Shown piece by piece: positions 44,141 to 54,460 of a stretch of 64,000 nt of DNA. Source of the DNA: Algoriphagus sp. PAP.12 (GTDB taxonomy: Bacteria; Bacteroidota; Bacteroidia; Cytophagales; Cyclobacteriaceae); contig NZ_JAPPSQ010000005.1 in assembly GCF_026652115.1 (NCBI RefSeq), positions 62,001 to 126,000 of the forward strand, read 5' to 3'. The notes beneath the pieces are model-generated. The model had not been told where the DNA came from. It searched no databases and saw only the letters and a program-made list of their open reading frames with translations. Both the position numbers and the translations under genes were made by a program. The first letter of the stretch is position 1, and the number at the start of each line of letters is the position of its first letter.

Positions 44141-45622
44141 ATGAAAAAGATCGAACCAAAAAGATGGCTTTTGCAACTGGTTGCGGGGCTTCTTATTCTA
44201 AGTTCTTTTGGCATATCAGATGCCAAAGCTGAAGATGATTATATAGGCGTTTCTTTTCAGGTTTTCTATGATGAGCTTGCTCCTTATGGAGACTGGGTGA
44301 GAGATGCTAGATATGGATACATTTGGTTACCTGCTGTTGGATATGATTTCCATCCTTACGGTACCAACGGACATTGGGCCATGACTGGCTACGGAAACAC
44401 CTGGGTTTCCTATTATGACTGGGGCTGGGCTCCATTCCACTATGGAAGATGGTACTTTGATGATTTCTATCAAAGCTGGGCATGGATTCCAGGTTATGAC
44501 TGGGGACCGGCTTGGGTTAGCTGGAGAACAGGTGGCGGATATTATGGATGGGCTCCGATGGGACCTGGGCTTTCAATAAGTGTGAGAGTTAATATTCCAA
44601 GCTTCCACTGGGTATTCCTTCCTTCCAGAAGAATCTATGACCATTATGGATATAGACATTATGTACATGGTGGTGGAAAAGTAAAAATCATCAACAAAAC
44701 CAAAATCATCAATAATACTGTAGTCTATAACAACAACACCTATGTTTCTGGTCCAAGCCGAAGAGAGGTTGAAAGATCCACTGGTAGATCAGTACGAGTT
44801 TACGATGTAAACAGAGCCTCAAACCCTGGTAGATCTTCAGTTTCCCGAAACTCTGTGAACGTTTACCAGCCTGATCTGAGAACAGCAAGAGGAAGAACTG
44901 TTGACTCTAGACCATCCAGAGTAAGTACTCCTGATCAAGCTAGAACCAATAGAAGTGCTAGAGTCAATTCTTCAAGAAATGGCAATTCTAACTCAAGAGC
45001 AACCCAACCTTCCTCTAGAGGAAGTCAAGGAAACTCCAGAGTGGCAACTCCAAACTCTAATAGAAGTGTTGACAGATCTGCAGGTTCATCAAGAGGTCAA
45101 AATTCAGGGTTTGAAATGAAACCTTATTCTCAGGAAAAAGGAAGAACCACAGCTCCTACGAATAGAAATTCTAGAGTTCAGTCAAGCCCAAATTCTGGTA
45201 GCAGAACCACTACTCGTCCCCAAACACAATCTGCTCCACGCAGACAGGAGGTTCAGAGGCAGAGTTCTCCAAATAGAAATTCTACAGTAAACAGAGGTTC
45301 TAATTCATCCGGGAGATCTAACACCCGGACCTCTCCTCAAGTAGGCCGATCAAGTTCCTCAAGAACGTCTCCACAAGTTGGAAGATCCAGTTCTTCTAGA
45401 ACTTCACCACAGGTGGGTAGATCAAGCTCTTCTTCCAGAACTAGTCCGCAGGTAAAAAGATCCAGCTCTCCTACAAGATCAAGTGGAGCTAGAACTTCTC
45501 CTCAAGTGAGTAGATCATCTTCTTCGAAAACTTCAGGTGCAAGAACCAGTAGTTCAAGAAGCTCTTCTTCCCGAACTTCAAAAAGTAGCTCATCCTCTAG
45601 AGGAAACACCCGTAATAACTAA
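44141..45622 (+). CDS. DUF6600 (YXWGXW-repeat) protein with Ser/Arg-rich repetitive tail
   Basis: A 493-aa secreted protein. The signal peptide ends near SDAKAE (about residue 30). Residues about 35-185 form the DUF6600 region with aromatic repeats: ELAPYGDW, GHWAMTGYGNTWVSYYDWGW, APFHYGRWYFDD, WAWIPGYDWGPAWVSWR and YYGWAPMGPG. From about 200 to the end the chain is low-complexity Ser/Arg/Thr/Asn, including tandem RTSPQV units. It is strongly basic, so it could bind acidic polysaccharide, DNA or the cell surface. Function is unknown. It has a terminator of its own and no operon partner. Confidence 0.85.
   Translation: MKKIEPKRWLLQLVAGLLILSSFGISDAKAEDDYIGVSFQVFYDELAPYGDWVRDARYGYIWLPAVGYDFHPYGTNGHWAMTGYGNTWVSYYDWGWAPFHYGRWYFDDFYQSWAWIPGYDWGPAWVSWRTGGGYYGWAPMGPGLSISVRVNIPSFHWVFLPSRRIYDHYGYRHYVHGGGKVKIINKTKIINNTVVYNNNTYVSGPSRREVERSTGRSVRVYDVNRASNPGRSSVSRNSVNVYQPDLRTARGRTVDSRPSRVSTPDQARTNRSARVNSSRNGNSNSRATQPSSRGSQGNSRVATPNSNRSVDRSAGSSRGQNSGFEMKPYSQEKGRTTAPTNRNSRVQSSPNSGSRTTTRPQTQSAPRRQEVQRQSSPNRNSTVNRGSNSSGRSNTRTSPQVGRSSSSRTSPQVGRSSSSRTSPQVGRSSSSSRTSPQVKRSSSPTRSSGARTSPQVSRSSSSKTSGARTSSSRSSSSRTSKSSSSSRGNTRNN
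45326..45525 (+). repeat. In-gene tandem repeat coding RTSPQVGRSSSS-type units
   Basis: At least three near-identical 36- to 39-bp units encode RTSPQVGRSSSS, followed by two longer variants (RTSPQVKRSSS and RTSPQVSRSSS types). DNA differs at silent positions while the amino acids stay the same, which suggests selection on the protein repeat. Confidence 0.8.
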
Positions 45623-45640
45623 TCAAACAATAAACCAGCT

Positions 45641-45667
45641 AAAGTACGACTCATTGGGTCGTACTTT
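45641..45667 (+). terminator. Rho-independent terminator after the DUF6600 gene
   Basis: AAAGTACGAC (45641-45650), loop of 7 nt, GTCGTACTTT (45658-45667), then TTTTT. Confidence 0.88.
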
Positions 45668-45727
45668 TTTTATGGGTTTTGTACAGGTTCTTTTTATCTT
45701 TTAGGTAGAAAAACCACCAAACCCAAC

Positions 45728-48700
45728 ATGAAAACCAAATTTACTTTCATACTCCTACTTTGGAGTACGGCGCTTTTTGCCCAAGACATCTTCACAGACA
45801 GCATTCCTATCAAGTTCAGAAACATCGGCCCCTATCGAGGTGGAAGATCTGTAACTGCAACTGGAGTAATCAATGATCCCCTCACCTATTATTTCGGGAC
45901 TACAGGAGGCGGACTCTGGAAAACATCAGATGCTGGACAATATTGGGAAAATATCTCTGATGGATTTTTTGAAACTGGCTCTGTCGGAGCAGTAGCCGTT
46001 TCAGAAAGCAACCCTAACATTGTTTATGTGGGAATGGGTGAACATGCCCCAAGAGGTGTCATGACTTCATATGGTGATGGAGTTTATAAATCCACTGACG
46101 CTGGGAAAACCTGGGAAAAGCTAGGCCTTGAAAAAACTCAGCATATTTCCAGAATCCAAATTCACCCAACTAATCCTGACATTGTTTATGTAGCAGCTCA
46201 AGGAGCTTTGCATTCACCCAATCCTGACCGAGGCATATTTAAATCAACGAATGGAGGCGAAACTTGGGAGAAAGTTCTATTTGTAGACGAAAAAACTGGA
46301 GCTGTAGAGCTTTCCATGGACATGAATACTCCCGAAGTACTTTATGCCGCTATGTGGGAACATCAAAGAATACCTTGGCAAGTGATTTCTGGAGGCCCCG
46401 GATCAGGAATGTACAAATCCACAGATGCCGGTAAAACCTGGAAAAAAATCGAAAAGGGACTTCCTGATGAATTGGGAAAAATGGCTATCTCGGTCAGCCG
46501 AGCAAATTCAAATAAAGTATATGCTTTGATAGAAAGCGATACCGAAAAGGATTTGGGAGGTTTATTCGTTTCAGACAATGCCGGAGAAAGCTGGAATTGG
46601 GTCAATAAAGACAATCGATTAACGCAAAGGGCTTGGTATTACATTGAAGTTTTCGCAGACCCAAATGATGAAAACACAGTGTACGTCCAAAGTGCTCCGA
46701 TGCTAATGTCATATGATGGTGGTAAAACTTTTGAAACCATGGATGCAGCACATGGAGACTACCATGATCTTTGGATCAATCCTCACAATTCCAAAAATAT
46801 GATTCTGGCAGATGATGGAGGCGGATCTATCACGTTTAATGGAGGGAAAACTTGGTCCACCCAAAACAATATGCCAACAGCCCAGATCTACAGAATCAAT
46901 ACGGACAACCAGTTTCCTTACAGAATCTATGGAGGTCAACAAGACAATACTTCTCTGGTTATTAGCTCAATGGCCTTGGGAAGAGGAAGTATCTCTCAAG
47001 AAAACTGGAATTATTCTGCTGGAGGAGAATCTGCATTTTTAGCCTTTGATCCGGATAATCCAAGGTATGTGCTCGGAGGAAGCTATTTGGGAACAATAGA
47101 GGTATTGGATATGGAGAATCAAGCCTCCACCAATATCATGATCGAGCCTATTCAATACTTGGGAAGGGAAACCAAGGACATGAAATACCGCTATAATTGG
47201 AATGCTCCAATCATTTGGTCACAACATGAACCAAACACTTATTATCATGGAGCCCAATACCTTCTCAAAACTTCAGACATGGGACAAAGCTGGGAGGTGG
47301 TTTCACCGGATTTGACTCGAAATGAAAAAGAAAAGCAAGGAAAAGGTGGTGCTCCTTATACGAATGAGGCTGTTGGGGCTGAAAATTATGGAACGCTTGC
47401 CTATGTGATTGAATCACCACATGCAAAGGGAGAGATCTATACTGGAAGCGATGATGGCCTAGTTTACTTGACAAAGGATGGTGGTGAAAACTGGGAAAAT
47501 ATTACTCCAAAAGGATTGGAAGAATGTCTGATCAATGCAATTGAGATTTCTCCATCAAATCCGGGAACCGTTTACATCGCCACCACCCGATACAAATTCA
47601 ACGATTATACCCCTGGCATTTACAAATCAACTGATTATGGAAAGTCTTGGAAAAACATCAGTTCCGGAATTCCTTATGGAGCCTTTACGAGAGTGGTAAG
47701 AGAAGATACTGAAGATGAAAATCTGCTTTTCGCGGGAACGGAGTTGGGAATCTACATTTCCAAAGATGGAGGAAACAACTGGAATCCATTCCAGTTAAAT
47801 CTACCAATCACTCCGATCACAGATTTGAAAATTGCCCACAATGATCTGATTGTCGCTACCGCAGGAAGATCATTTTGGATTCTGGATGATCTGAATGTAG
47901 TGAGAGAATTAGATGGAAATAAAAAAGGCCTAGAGTTATTTTCTCCAGACCCCACATTACTTGGCAATTGGTATAGTGCCATGAATGGGAATTTGAAAGG
48001 ATTTAAAGGCACATCTCCTTTGGAAGGAATTAATCCAGCTAATGGGATGGTAATTTATTACAATCTACCTGATGACTTCAGCGATTCCACTGAGTTGACT
48101 TTGGAGATTACTAATAAAAAGGGAGAACTAATCCGTAAAATCTCATCCAAAAAAGACCCAAGCTTTTCTCGATGGGATGGCGGTCCTCCTGCTGAGCCCA
48201 CATTAGGCACAGACAAAGGATTAAATCGATTCGTTTGGGACTTAAGACATTCTACCATGCCTGGAGTACCAGGTGTTTACATCGAATCAAATTACAGAGG
48301 ACACAAGGCTATTCCGGGAACTTATCAACTTACACTTAAAGCTGGAAATCAAGCACTTAATTCAGAGGCTGAAATTGTGGACCTACCTAGCTACGGACTA
48401 TCTGAGGCCAATTATCAGGCCTATGATCAATTTATGTCTGCCGGTGAAAAAGAAGTGAAAACCATGCATGACATGATCAATAAGGCGAAGGACCAACAAG
48501 ACAAGTTGCATGAACTTTTGAAATCACTTGAAGGAAAAAAAGGGTATGAAGCATTGATAGCCAATGGAAAAAAACTAGAATCCCTTCTAAAAGAATGGGA
48601 TGAAAAAATGATCCAAAGGAAATCCACGGCTTACGACGATGTGGAAAATTTTGAAAATAAGTTTACTGCCAACTTCCTGTTTATGCTCAATCATTCCGAC

Positions 48701-48865
48701 AGTTCCATCCCAAAAGTCAACGATGGCACTTTAAAGCGCCACGAAGAATTGATGGAAGAATGGGATGATTTGAAAGAAGAAGGAGAAAATCTTCTAAACA
48801 AAGACATTCCGGCATTTGAAAAATTAGCTCAGCAAGCTGGCTTGGGTATTTTATTCGTGAAATAA
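45728..48865 (+). CDS. VPS10/sortilin-type BNR-propeller protein, secreted
   Basis: A 1045-aa secreted protein. The signal peptide ends near STALFAQ-D (residue 19). Two or more propellers built from Asp-box repeats fill residues about 25-720 ([68 protein letters not shown]). A C-terminal beta domain (about 760-880) is followed by a charged helical stretch (about 900-1040) that may be coiled coil. Such proteins are common in Bacteroidota and annotated as glycosyl hydrolase or VPS10-domain protein. No catalytic residues can be named, and binding or peptidase-associated roles are possible. Confidence 0.85.
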   Translation: MKTKFTFILLLWSTALFAQDIFTDSIPIKFRNIGPYRGGRSVTATGVINDPLTYYFGTTGGGLWKTSDAGQYWENISDGFFETGSVGAVAVSESNPNIVYVGMGEHAPRGVMTSYGDGVYKSTDAGKTWEKLGLEKTQHISRIQIHPTNPDIVYVAAQGALHSPNPDRGIFKSTNGGETWEKVLFVDEKTGAVELSMDMNTPEVLYAAMWEHQRIPWQVISGGPGSGMYKSTDAGKTWKKIEKGLPDELGKMAISVSRANSNKVYALIESDTEKDLGGLFVSDNAGESWNWVNKDNRLTQRAWYYIEVFADPNDENTVYVQSAPMLMSYDGGKTFETMDAAHGDYHDLWINPHNSKNMILADDGGGSITFNGGKTWSTQNNMPTAQIYRINTDNQFPYRIYGGQQDNTSLVISSMALGRGSISQENWNYSAGGESAFLAFDPDNPRYVLGGSYLGTIEVLDMENQASTNIMIEPIQYLGRETKDMKYRYNWNAPIIWSQHEPNTYYHGAQYLLKTSDMGQSWEVVSPDLTRNEKEKQGKGGAPYTNEAVGAENYGTLAYVIESPHAKGEIYTGSDDGLVYLTKDGGENWENITPKGLEECLINAIEISPSNPGTVYIATTRYKFNDYTPGIYKSTDYGKSWKNISSGIPYGAFTRVVREDTEDENLLFAGTELGIYISKDGGNNWNPFQLNLPITPITDLKIAHNDLIVATAGRSFWILDDLNVVRELDGNKKGLELFSPDPTLLGNWYSAMNGNLKGFKGTSPLEGINPANGMVIYYNLPDDFSDSTELTLEITNKKGELIRKISSKKDPSFSRWDGGPPAEPTLGTDKGLNRFVWDLRHSTMPGVPGVYIESNYRGHKAIPGTYQLTLKAGNQALNSEAEIVDLPSYGLSEANYQAYDQFMSAGEKEVKTMHDMINKAKDQQDKLHELLKSLEGKKGYEALIANGKKLESLLKEWDEKMIQRKSTAYDDVENFENKFTANFLFMLNHSDSSIPKVNDGTLKRHEELMEEWDDLKEEGENLLNKDIPAFEKLAQQAGLGILFVK

Positions 48866-48883
48866 GATCAAATTCTTAACAAG

Positions 48884-48922
48884 AAAAGTGTAATCTATTC
48901 TACTAGAATTGATTACACTTTT
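48884..48922 (+). terminator. Rho-independent terminator
   Basis: AAAAGTGTAATC (48884-48895) pairs with GATTACACTTTT (48911-48922), loop 15 nt. It ends the VPS10-type gene. Confidence 0.82.
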
Positions 48923-48967
48923 TAATTTGGAGTTTACTTTTGAAACCTACAAACCTATCTATCCCTT

Positions 48968-50365
48968 TTGAAAAATCCCATTCTACTTTTTCTGTTATCA
49001 TTAATTTTTCTCTCCAGCTGCTCTCAAAAGCCAAAAGAAAAACCCAATGTGATTGTCATTTTAATAGATGATATGGGCTGGGCAGACTTGTCAAGTTTTG
49101 GAAACCAAGATGCAAAAACCCCCAATATTGACCGGTTGGCTGCTGAAGGAATCGCCTTTGAGCAGTTTTATGTAAACTCACCCATCTGCTCACCATCCAG
49201 GGTGGCAATTTCCACAGGTACCTATCCGCAACGCTGGAATATTACATCCTATCTCTCTGATAGAAATAGCAATCAAGAACGCGGAATTGCCAATTGGTTG
49301 GACCCAAATGCTCCAATGCTTGCCAGAAGCCTAAAAGATACCGGATACACCACAGGGCATTTTGGAAAATGGCACATGGGAGGCCAGCGTGATGTCGCTG
49401 AAGCTCCTTCTATCTCGGACTATGGGTTTGACCAATCCCTGACCAATTTTGAAGGCATGGGAGCAAAACTTCTTCCTCTTACCAAAGACGAAACAGGGAA
49501 AGTAGGCAAGATTTGGGCAGAAGCGGAAATCTTGGGAGAACCGGTAACTTGGATGCAACGGTCAGAAATCACCACTGGATTTATTGACAGAGCCATATCA
49601 TTTATTGCAGAAGCGGAAAAGGATGACAAACCATTTTATGTAAACATTTGGCCCGACGATGTGCACAGTCCATATTGGCCCCCATTTGAAGAATATGGAG
49701 TAGCCAAAGAAAAAGGGAAGAGAGGTCTATATTTGGCAGTGCTGGAAGCCATGGATCAGCAATTTGGAAAATTGTTTGAATTCCTAGAATCCGATCCTAA
49801 ACTCCGGGAAAACACCATGGTAATCTTTTTCTCAGACAATGGCCCGGAACTGGGCGCTGGCCAAGCCGGTAATTTGAAAGGGTACAAGACCCATCTGTAT
49901 GAAGGCGGAATCCGCTCCTCTTTGATTATTTGGGGACCGGGATTTATAGATAAAAAAGCAAAGGGAACAAGAAATAAAACCTCTGTATTTTCTGCAATTG
50001 ACATAATGCCCTCCATTTTGGAATTCACCGATACAGATAGACCAGAGAATATGAATTTGGATGGGGAAAATCTCCTTGAAACATTACTTGGCAAATCTGA
50101 AAGCTCCAGAAAAGCCCCGATTTTTTATAGTCGGCCTCCGGATCGCAAGAATTTTTATGGAATAGAAAACCTCCCTGATTTAGCAATACGAGAAGGGAAT
50201 TGGAAGCTTCTTTGTGATTACGATGGTGCAAGACCCGAACTTTATGATATCGTGAATGACCCGGGAGAAACTCAAAACCTCGCCACAAAAGAAACTGAAA
50301 TCACCAAAGCGATGTCGGAAAAAGTTGTTTCTTGGTATAAATCCATGCCTAACTTAAAAGAATAA
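48968..50365 (+). CDS. Type I sulfatase lipoprotein (CSPSR motif)
   Basis: A 465-aa sulfatase started by TTG at 48968. That start is required because the lipoprotein signal (LLSLIFLSSC, Cys18) begins there and no ATG is available. Metal ligands lie in LIDDMGWADLSSFGN, the formylglycine motif is CSPSR with Cys74, GKWHMGG supplies Lys and His, and FFSDNGPELGAGQAGNLKGYK completes the site. The pattern matches N-acetylglucosamine/galactose-sulfatase-like S1 enzymes, but substrate is not decidable. It is separated from the main sulfatase region by 18 kb and stands between two terminated units, before a SulP transporter gene. Confidence 0.9.
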   Translation: MKNPILLFLLSLIFLSSCSQKPKEKPNVIVILIDDMGWADLSSFGNQDAKTPNIDRLAAEGIAFEQFYVNSPICSPSRVAISTGTYPQRWNITSYLSDRNSNQERGIANWLDPNAPMLARSLKDTGYTTGHFGKWHMGGQRDVAEAPSISDYGFDQSLTNFEGMGAKLLPLTKDETGKVGKIWAEAEILGEPVTWMQRSEITTGFIDRAISFIAEAEKDDKPFYVNIWPDDVHSPYWPPFEEYGVAKEKGKRGLYLAVLEAMDQQFGKLFEFLESDPKLRENTMVIFFSDNGPELGAGQAGNLKGYKTHLYEGGIRSSLIIWGPGFIDKKAKGTRNKTSVFSAIDIMPSILEFTDTDRPENMNLDGENLLETLLGKSESSRKAPIFYSRPPDRKNFYGIENLPDLAIREGNWKLLCDYDGARPELYDIVNDPGETQNLATKETEITKAMSEKVVSWYKSMPNLKE

Positions 50366-50434
50366 ACCTTCTTTGATTTTTTTTGATTCCTTCTTTTCAT
50401 TTACAGAATAAAATTCTGTTTTACCCAATTTTAT

Positions 50435-50442
50435 TACCTTTG
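50435..50442 (+). promoter_or_regulatory. Candidate Bacteroidota -7 promoter box for the SulP gene
   Basis: TACCTTTG matches TAnnTTTG exactly and lies 68 bp before the ATG at 50511. The -33 region has only a weak TTCTG. It is the best promoter match noticed in the window. Confidence 0.5.
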
Positions 50443-50510
50443 CGATTCGTTTTGAAAAAATAAATCAGGACCAACCACCAAACTTAAGTCCCTGAAATCA
50501 AACCTATTCC

Positions 50511-52040
50511 ATGAAAAAATATTTAAACCTGTTCGATTTTTCTCAAAAAGTCGATTACAAAACTGAAATCCTATCCGGCCTAACTGTGGCCATGGCCTTG
50601 ATTCCAGAGGCAGTAGCATTTGCATTTATCGCAGGGCTTTCTCCCCTTACAGGCCTTTACGCAGCTTTTATGATGGGCTTGGTCACTTCCATTTTCGGAG
50701 GTAGACCTGGAATGATTTCAGGGGCGACCGGAGCTGTAGCAGTTGTTTTGGTCACCTTAGCTGCTTCCCACGGGGTGGAATATATCTTTGCCACGGTCAT
50801 TGTAGCTGGATTACTTCAGGTAGCCGCAGGTACTTTGAGAATGGGGAAATTAATCCGCCTGGTTCCACAGCCCGTAATTTTCGGATTTGTGAACGGACTA
50901 GCTATCATCATTTTCATGTCTCAATTGGATCAATTCAAGGGAGCTGATGGAAATTGGCTGACTGGACAAACGCTCTATATCCTTTTAGCCCTTGTTGGAT
51001 TGACCATGTTGATTATCTGGGGGCTTCCAAAAATCACCAAAGTAGTTCCAGCATCCTTAACAGCAATTTTAACTGTATTTGGCTTGGTTACTCTTTTGGG
51101 AATCGACACGAAAACTGTTGGTGATTTGGCTTCTATCAAAGGGGGCTTCCCTCCTTTCCATATTCCTGCTGTCCCATTTTCTTTTGAAACTCTGCAGATC
51201 ATTTTCCCATATGCCGCGGTTGTTGCAGGAGTTGGTTTAATCGAAAGTTTACTGACTCTGAACATTGTCGATGAGATCACTGAAACCAGAGGTCGAGGAA
51301 ACAAAGAAGCAGTAGCACAAGGAACTGCGAACATTCTTTCAGGTCTTTTCTCCGGAATGGGCGGATGTGCGATGATTGGACAAAGCTTGATCAATATTTC
51401 TTCTGGTGCTAGGGCAAGACTTTCTGGAATCGTTGCCTCAGTAATGCTTTTGGTATTCATTATGTTTGGATCCAGCTTGATTGAACAAGTCCCTATGGCA
51501 GCATTGACAGGTTTGATGATCATGGTTTCTATCGGAACATTTGAATGGGCCAGCTTGAAGACCTTTACCAAAATGCCTAAATCAGATGTGTTCTTAATGG
51601 TCTTGGTTACCCTTGTCACAGCAGTTTTACACAATCTTGCATTGGCAGTTTTAATTGGAGTAATTCTAGCAGCACTTTTCTTTGCTTGGGACAATGCAAA
51701 AAGAATCCGAGCGAGAAAATTTGTAGACGATCATGGCGTCAAACATTACGAAATGTTTGGGCCACTTTTCTTTGGTTCCATCACTGCTTTCAATGAGAAA
51801 TTCGACGTATTGAATGATCCAGAGGAAGTGGTTATTGATTTTGCAGAGAGCCGAGTGGTTGACATGTCTGCCATTGAAGCTTTGAACAAAATCACAGAAC
51901 GATATCTCAAAGTCGGTAAAAAGGTTCATCTCAAACATTTGAGCCCGGACTGTCGAAAACTAATCGAAAAAGCGGATTCTATTATTGATGTCAATGTAAT
52001 GGAAGACCCGACCTACAAATTGGCGGTAGACAAAATTTAA
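50511..52040 (+). CDS. SulP-family inorganic anion transporter with STAS domain
   Basis: A 509-aa inner-membrane transporter. About 11-14 helices cover residues 20-400, with the SulP signatures AMALIPEAVAFAFIAGLSP and GLYAAFMMGLVTSIFGG near the N-terminus and SGATGAVAVVLVTLA after them. A cytoplasmic STAS domain fills about 415-505 (EEVVIDFAESRVVDMSAIEA). Members move sulfate, bicarbonate or other anions. It lies downstream of a sulfatase gene but has its own promoter-like box and terminator. Uptake or export of sulfate released by sulfatases is attractive but unproven; bicarbonate transport is equally plausible. Confidence 0.92.
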   Translation: MKKYLNLFDFSQKVDYKTEILSGLTVAMALIPEAVAFAFIAGLSPLTGLYAAFMMGLVTSIFGGRPGMISGATGAVAVVLVTLAASHGVEYIFATVIVAGLLQVAAGTLRMGKLIRLVPQPVIFGFVNGLAIIIFMSQLDQFKGADGNWLTGQTLYILLALVGLTMLIIWGLPKITKVVPASLTAILTVFGLVTLLGIDTKTVGDLASIKGGFPPFHIPAVPFSFETLQIIFPYAAVVAGVGLIESLLTLNIVDEITETRGRGNKEAVAQGTANILSGLFSGMGGCAMIGQSLINISSGARARLSGIVASVMLLVFIMFGSSLIEQVPMAALTGLMIMVSIGTFEWASLKTFTKMPKSDVFLMVLVTLVTAVLHNLALAVLIGVILAALFFAWDNAKRIRARKFVDDHGVKHYEMFGPLFFGSITAFNEKFDVLNDPEEVVIDFAESRVVDMSAIEALNKITERYLKVGKKVHLKHLSPDCRKLIEKADSIIDVNVMEDPTYKLAVDKI

Positions 52041-52071
52041 TAGTCTCCAGACGACAGTCAACAGTACACAG

Positions 52072-52101
52072 AAGGCGCAATGAATTTTATCAATGCGCCT
52101 T
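52072..52101 (+). terminator. Rho-independent terminator after the SulP gene
   Basis: AAGGCGCA (52072-52079) and TGCGCCTT (52094-52101), 14-nt loop, then TTATTTTAT. Confidence 0.78.
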
Positions 52102-52228
52102 TTATTTTATCCATAAGGTATTATCAATAATCAGGAACTGAGTCACCACTCGCTTGGTTTTACAATCAAATCAAATGAGGAATAAACCGAATTATGGTAT
52201 ATTCCTAAACCAATCAGAAAAGGGATAT

Positions 52229-53632
52229 ATGAGTACAGCCCAAGCGAGTCCACAGGTAAAAAAAGTTCTCCCAATGATCCTGGCGACCGCGATTTTTATG
52301 CAAATGCTGGATTCCACAATTTTGAACACTTCCCTTCCAGCGATTGCAAAAGATTTGAATGAATCTCCTCTGAACATGCAAAATGCCATTGTCAGTTATG
52401 TCCTGACTCTGGCGCTCTTTATGCCAGTCAGTGGTTTTTTGGCTGATAAATTTGGCACTAAGAAAATCTTTATTCTTGCCTTGTCTCTATTTGCAGCAGG
52501 CTCACTTTTTTGTTCTCTTTCTCAAGATTTAAATCAATTGGTAGCAGCCAGAATCATTCAGGGATTGGGAGGTAGTTTGATGACTCCTGTGGGTCGATTA
52601 ACCCTAATTAAAACCTATCCGAAAAATGAACTGGTTCAGGCAATGAACTATGCGATTGTACCTGCCTTGATTGGACCAGTTTTGGGCCCACTGGTCGGAG
52701 GATACATGGTGGATTACCTTTCTTGGCACTGGATCTTTCTAATCAATCTTCCGATTGCATTCATTGGAATTGTGCTGAGTTTGAAATTCATGCCTGATTA
52801 TACATCAAAGATTCTAAGTTTTGATCTGAAAGGATTCTTGATTTTTGGAGCTGCCTCTTTCCTTCTTTCAGTTTCCTTAGAACTATTAGGAAACTCCGTC
52901 CAGATCACTCCGATTCTTTTATTTTTCCTTTTGGGCTTTTTGATGCTTTACTTTTATTACCGACATGCCAAAAAAGAAGAGAATCCCATATTTCCTTTGA
53001 ACCTCTTTCAGGTAAGAACCTTCCGGGTCGGAATTGTTGGTAATTTAGCCACCCGATTGGGTATTAGCTCTGTTCCATTGCTTTTGCCTTTAATGATTCA
53101 AATTGCCTACGGTCAAAGTGCAGTGGTTTCTGGTTGGATTGTAGCTCCAATGGCCTTGACAGCCATGTTGGGGAAATCAGTAGTGATCCGAATTCTCAAT
53201 CGTTTTGGTTACAGAAACACTTTAATGGCCAATACCTTCATCATCGGTATTTTGATCTGCTCATTTGCAATCCCTGGAATTCACAGTTCCATTTACTGGC
53301 ATATCCCAATTATTGCTGTTTTGGGTTTTTTCAACTCCATCCAGTTCACCTCAATGAACTCAATATCCATTGCAGATTTGCGTTCTTATCATACTTCCAG
53401 TGGGAATTCGCTTCTATCTGTCAACATGCAATTGGCAATTGGATTTGGAGTAGCCTTTGGATTGGTTGTATTGAAGCTGTTTGAGGGAGATACCAAACTG
53501 ATTCACAATGAAATCCACAATGCATTCCGATACACCTTCCTTGTCATTGGGGGATTGACAATACTATCGGGGTTGGTATTTAGAAGACTTCATTTCCGAG
53601 ACGGAGAAAACCTCCAAACTAAGGAAGCTTAA
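52229..53632 (+). CDS. MFS transporter, DHA2 family, MdtD-like
   Basis: A proton-driven drug or metabolite exporter of 467 aa in the inner membrane. The frame is open from TTG 52154 and ATG 52175, but ATG 52229 is chosen because it gives the length and N-terminus expected for the MdtD group. Signatures are MQMLDSTILNTSLPAIA in helix 1 (Asp), FLADKFGTKK in loop 2-3, and RIIQGLGGSLMTPVGR in helix 4. WHWIFLINLPIAF ends the first half. About 14 helices can be counted. Its stop overlaps the convergent dioxygenase stop. The substrate is unknown. Confidence 0.87.
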   Translation: MSTAQASPQVKKVLPMILATAIFMQMLDSTILNTSLPAIAKDLNESPLNMQNAIVSYVLTLALFMPVSGFLADKFGTKKIFILALSLFAAGSLFCSLSQDLNQLVAARIIQGLGGSLMTPVGRLTLIKTYPKNELVQAMNYAIVPALIGPVLGPLVGGYMVDYLSWHWIFLINLPIAFIGIVLSLKFMPDYTSKILSFDLKGFLIFGAASFLLSVSLELLGNSVQITPILLFFLLGFLMLYFYYRHAKKEENPIFPLNLFQVRTFRVGIVGNLATRLGISSVPLLLPLMIQIAYGQSAVVSGWIVAPMALTAMLGKSVVIRILNRFGYRNTLMANTFIIGILICSFAIPGIHSSIYWHIPIIAVLGFFNSIQFTSMNSISIADLRSYHTSSGNSLLSVNMQLAIGFGVAFGLVVLKLFEGDTKLIHNEIHNAFRYTFLVIGGLTILSGLVFRRLHFRDGENLQTKEA

Positions 53633-54312
53633 GCAACGGTAATTACTTTTATTAGGGTATAACCGTCCTTGAGATTTCCATCTACTGAATCTGCCATATT
53701 TCCGTCCAAACTACCTCTAAATATCCCATCTCTTTCATTGGGTGTGTCTTCTTTTCCTCTGTATCCTGAACTAGCATACACCTCCGAAGTTATTGCCTCA
53801 GGGAAAGCAATTTGAGTAGTCAAAATAATATCCCCTTCCTTCATTACATCCAAATGAATGTGCGGTGCCCTTCCTGGATACCAACCCGGAAAAATGCTGA
53901 TAAAAGAAACCTCTCCGTTCTCATTGGTAGTCTGCCTACCTCTCAAAAAATGTTCATTGTTTAGATCTTTTTGCTGTAAGCGATTGCCTCCATATTCAGA
54001 GTAATACCCTTCCGCATCGCAGTGCCAAACATCCACGTGTACTCCCGACAAATTTCCACAAGACTCAGATTGACTTTGAACTTTGAGATTGATTAAAAGT
54101 GCGACTCCTTTCCGATCTCCAATAATATTGGCGCGCATCAATTCAGCGGGAGTTTTTATAGGAAATGGCCCACGGGTCTCTCTTGGTGAAAGTTCACAAT
54201 TATCTTTTCCTCCATTCAATTGGCCACCTTTAGACTCGCAGCCTGCTATGGGTAAAGCCACAATTCCTCCAAATCCGGCAAGCGTTTTCCTAATAAAATC
54301 TCTCTTCTTCAT
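53629..54312 (-). CDS. Exported intradiol ring-cleavage dioxygenase-family protein (lipoprotein)
   Basis: A 227-aa non-haem Fe(III) dioxygenase-type protein (PF00775). ATG 54312 is preferred to GTG 54318. The N-terminus has KKRDFIRKTLAGFGG, a Tat-like signal, ending in a lipobox LPIAGC. The fold carries the four iron ligands: Tyr in EGYYSEYGG, Tyr in FPGWYPGR, and two His in APHIHLD. True family members cleave catechols or protocatechuate, usually in the cytoplasm, so the exported form is unusual and its aromatic substrate is unknown. The last four bases are shared with the convergent MFS gene. Confidence 0.87.
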   Translation of the reverse strand: MKKRDFIRKTLAGFGGIVALPIAGCESKGGQLNGGKDNCELSPRETRGPFPIKTPAELMRANIIGDRKGVALLINLKVQSQSESCGNLSGVHVDVWHCDAEGYYSEYGGNRLQQKDLNNEHFLRGRQTTNENGEVSFISIFPGWYPGRAPHIHLDVMKEGDIILTTQIAFPEAITSEVYASSGYRGKEDTPNERDGIFRGSLDGNMADSVDGNLKDGYTLIKVITVA

Positions 54313-54460
54313 CTGCACTTTGGGTTTAGAAAATAAAAATTACTGAATTTCAACCACTTAAACTCATTTTCTCAGAATAAAAAATCCAAGCATTTAACTA
54401 CCTAAAAAAGGATTGAAGCCTTTGGTTCCATTTCCTGAATGATTTGAGTATTTTTCTAAA

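Noticed and set aside
50975-51694. 239-aa minus-strand frame opposite the SulP gene
   Set aside because: A long frame, but antisense to strongly recognisable SulP coding sequence; it is a shadow.
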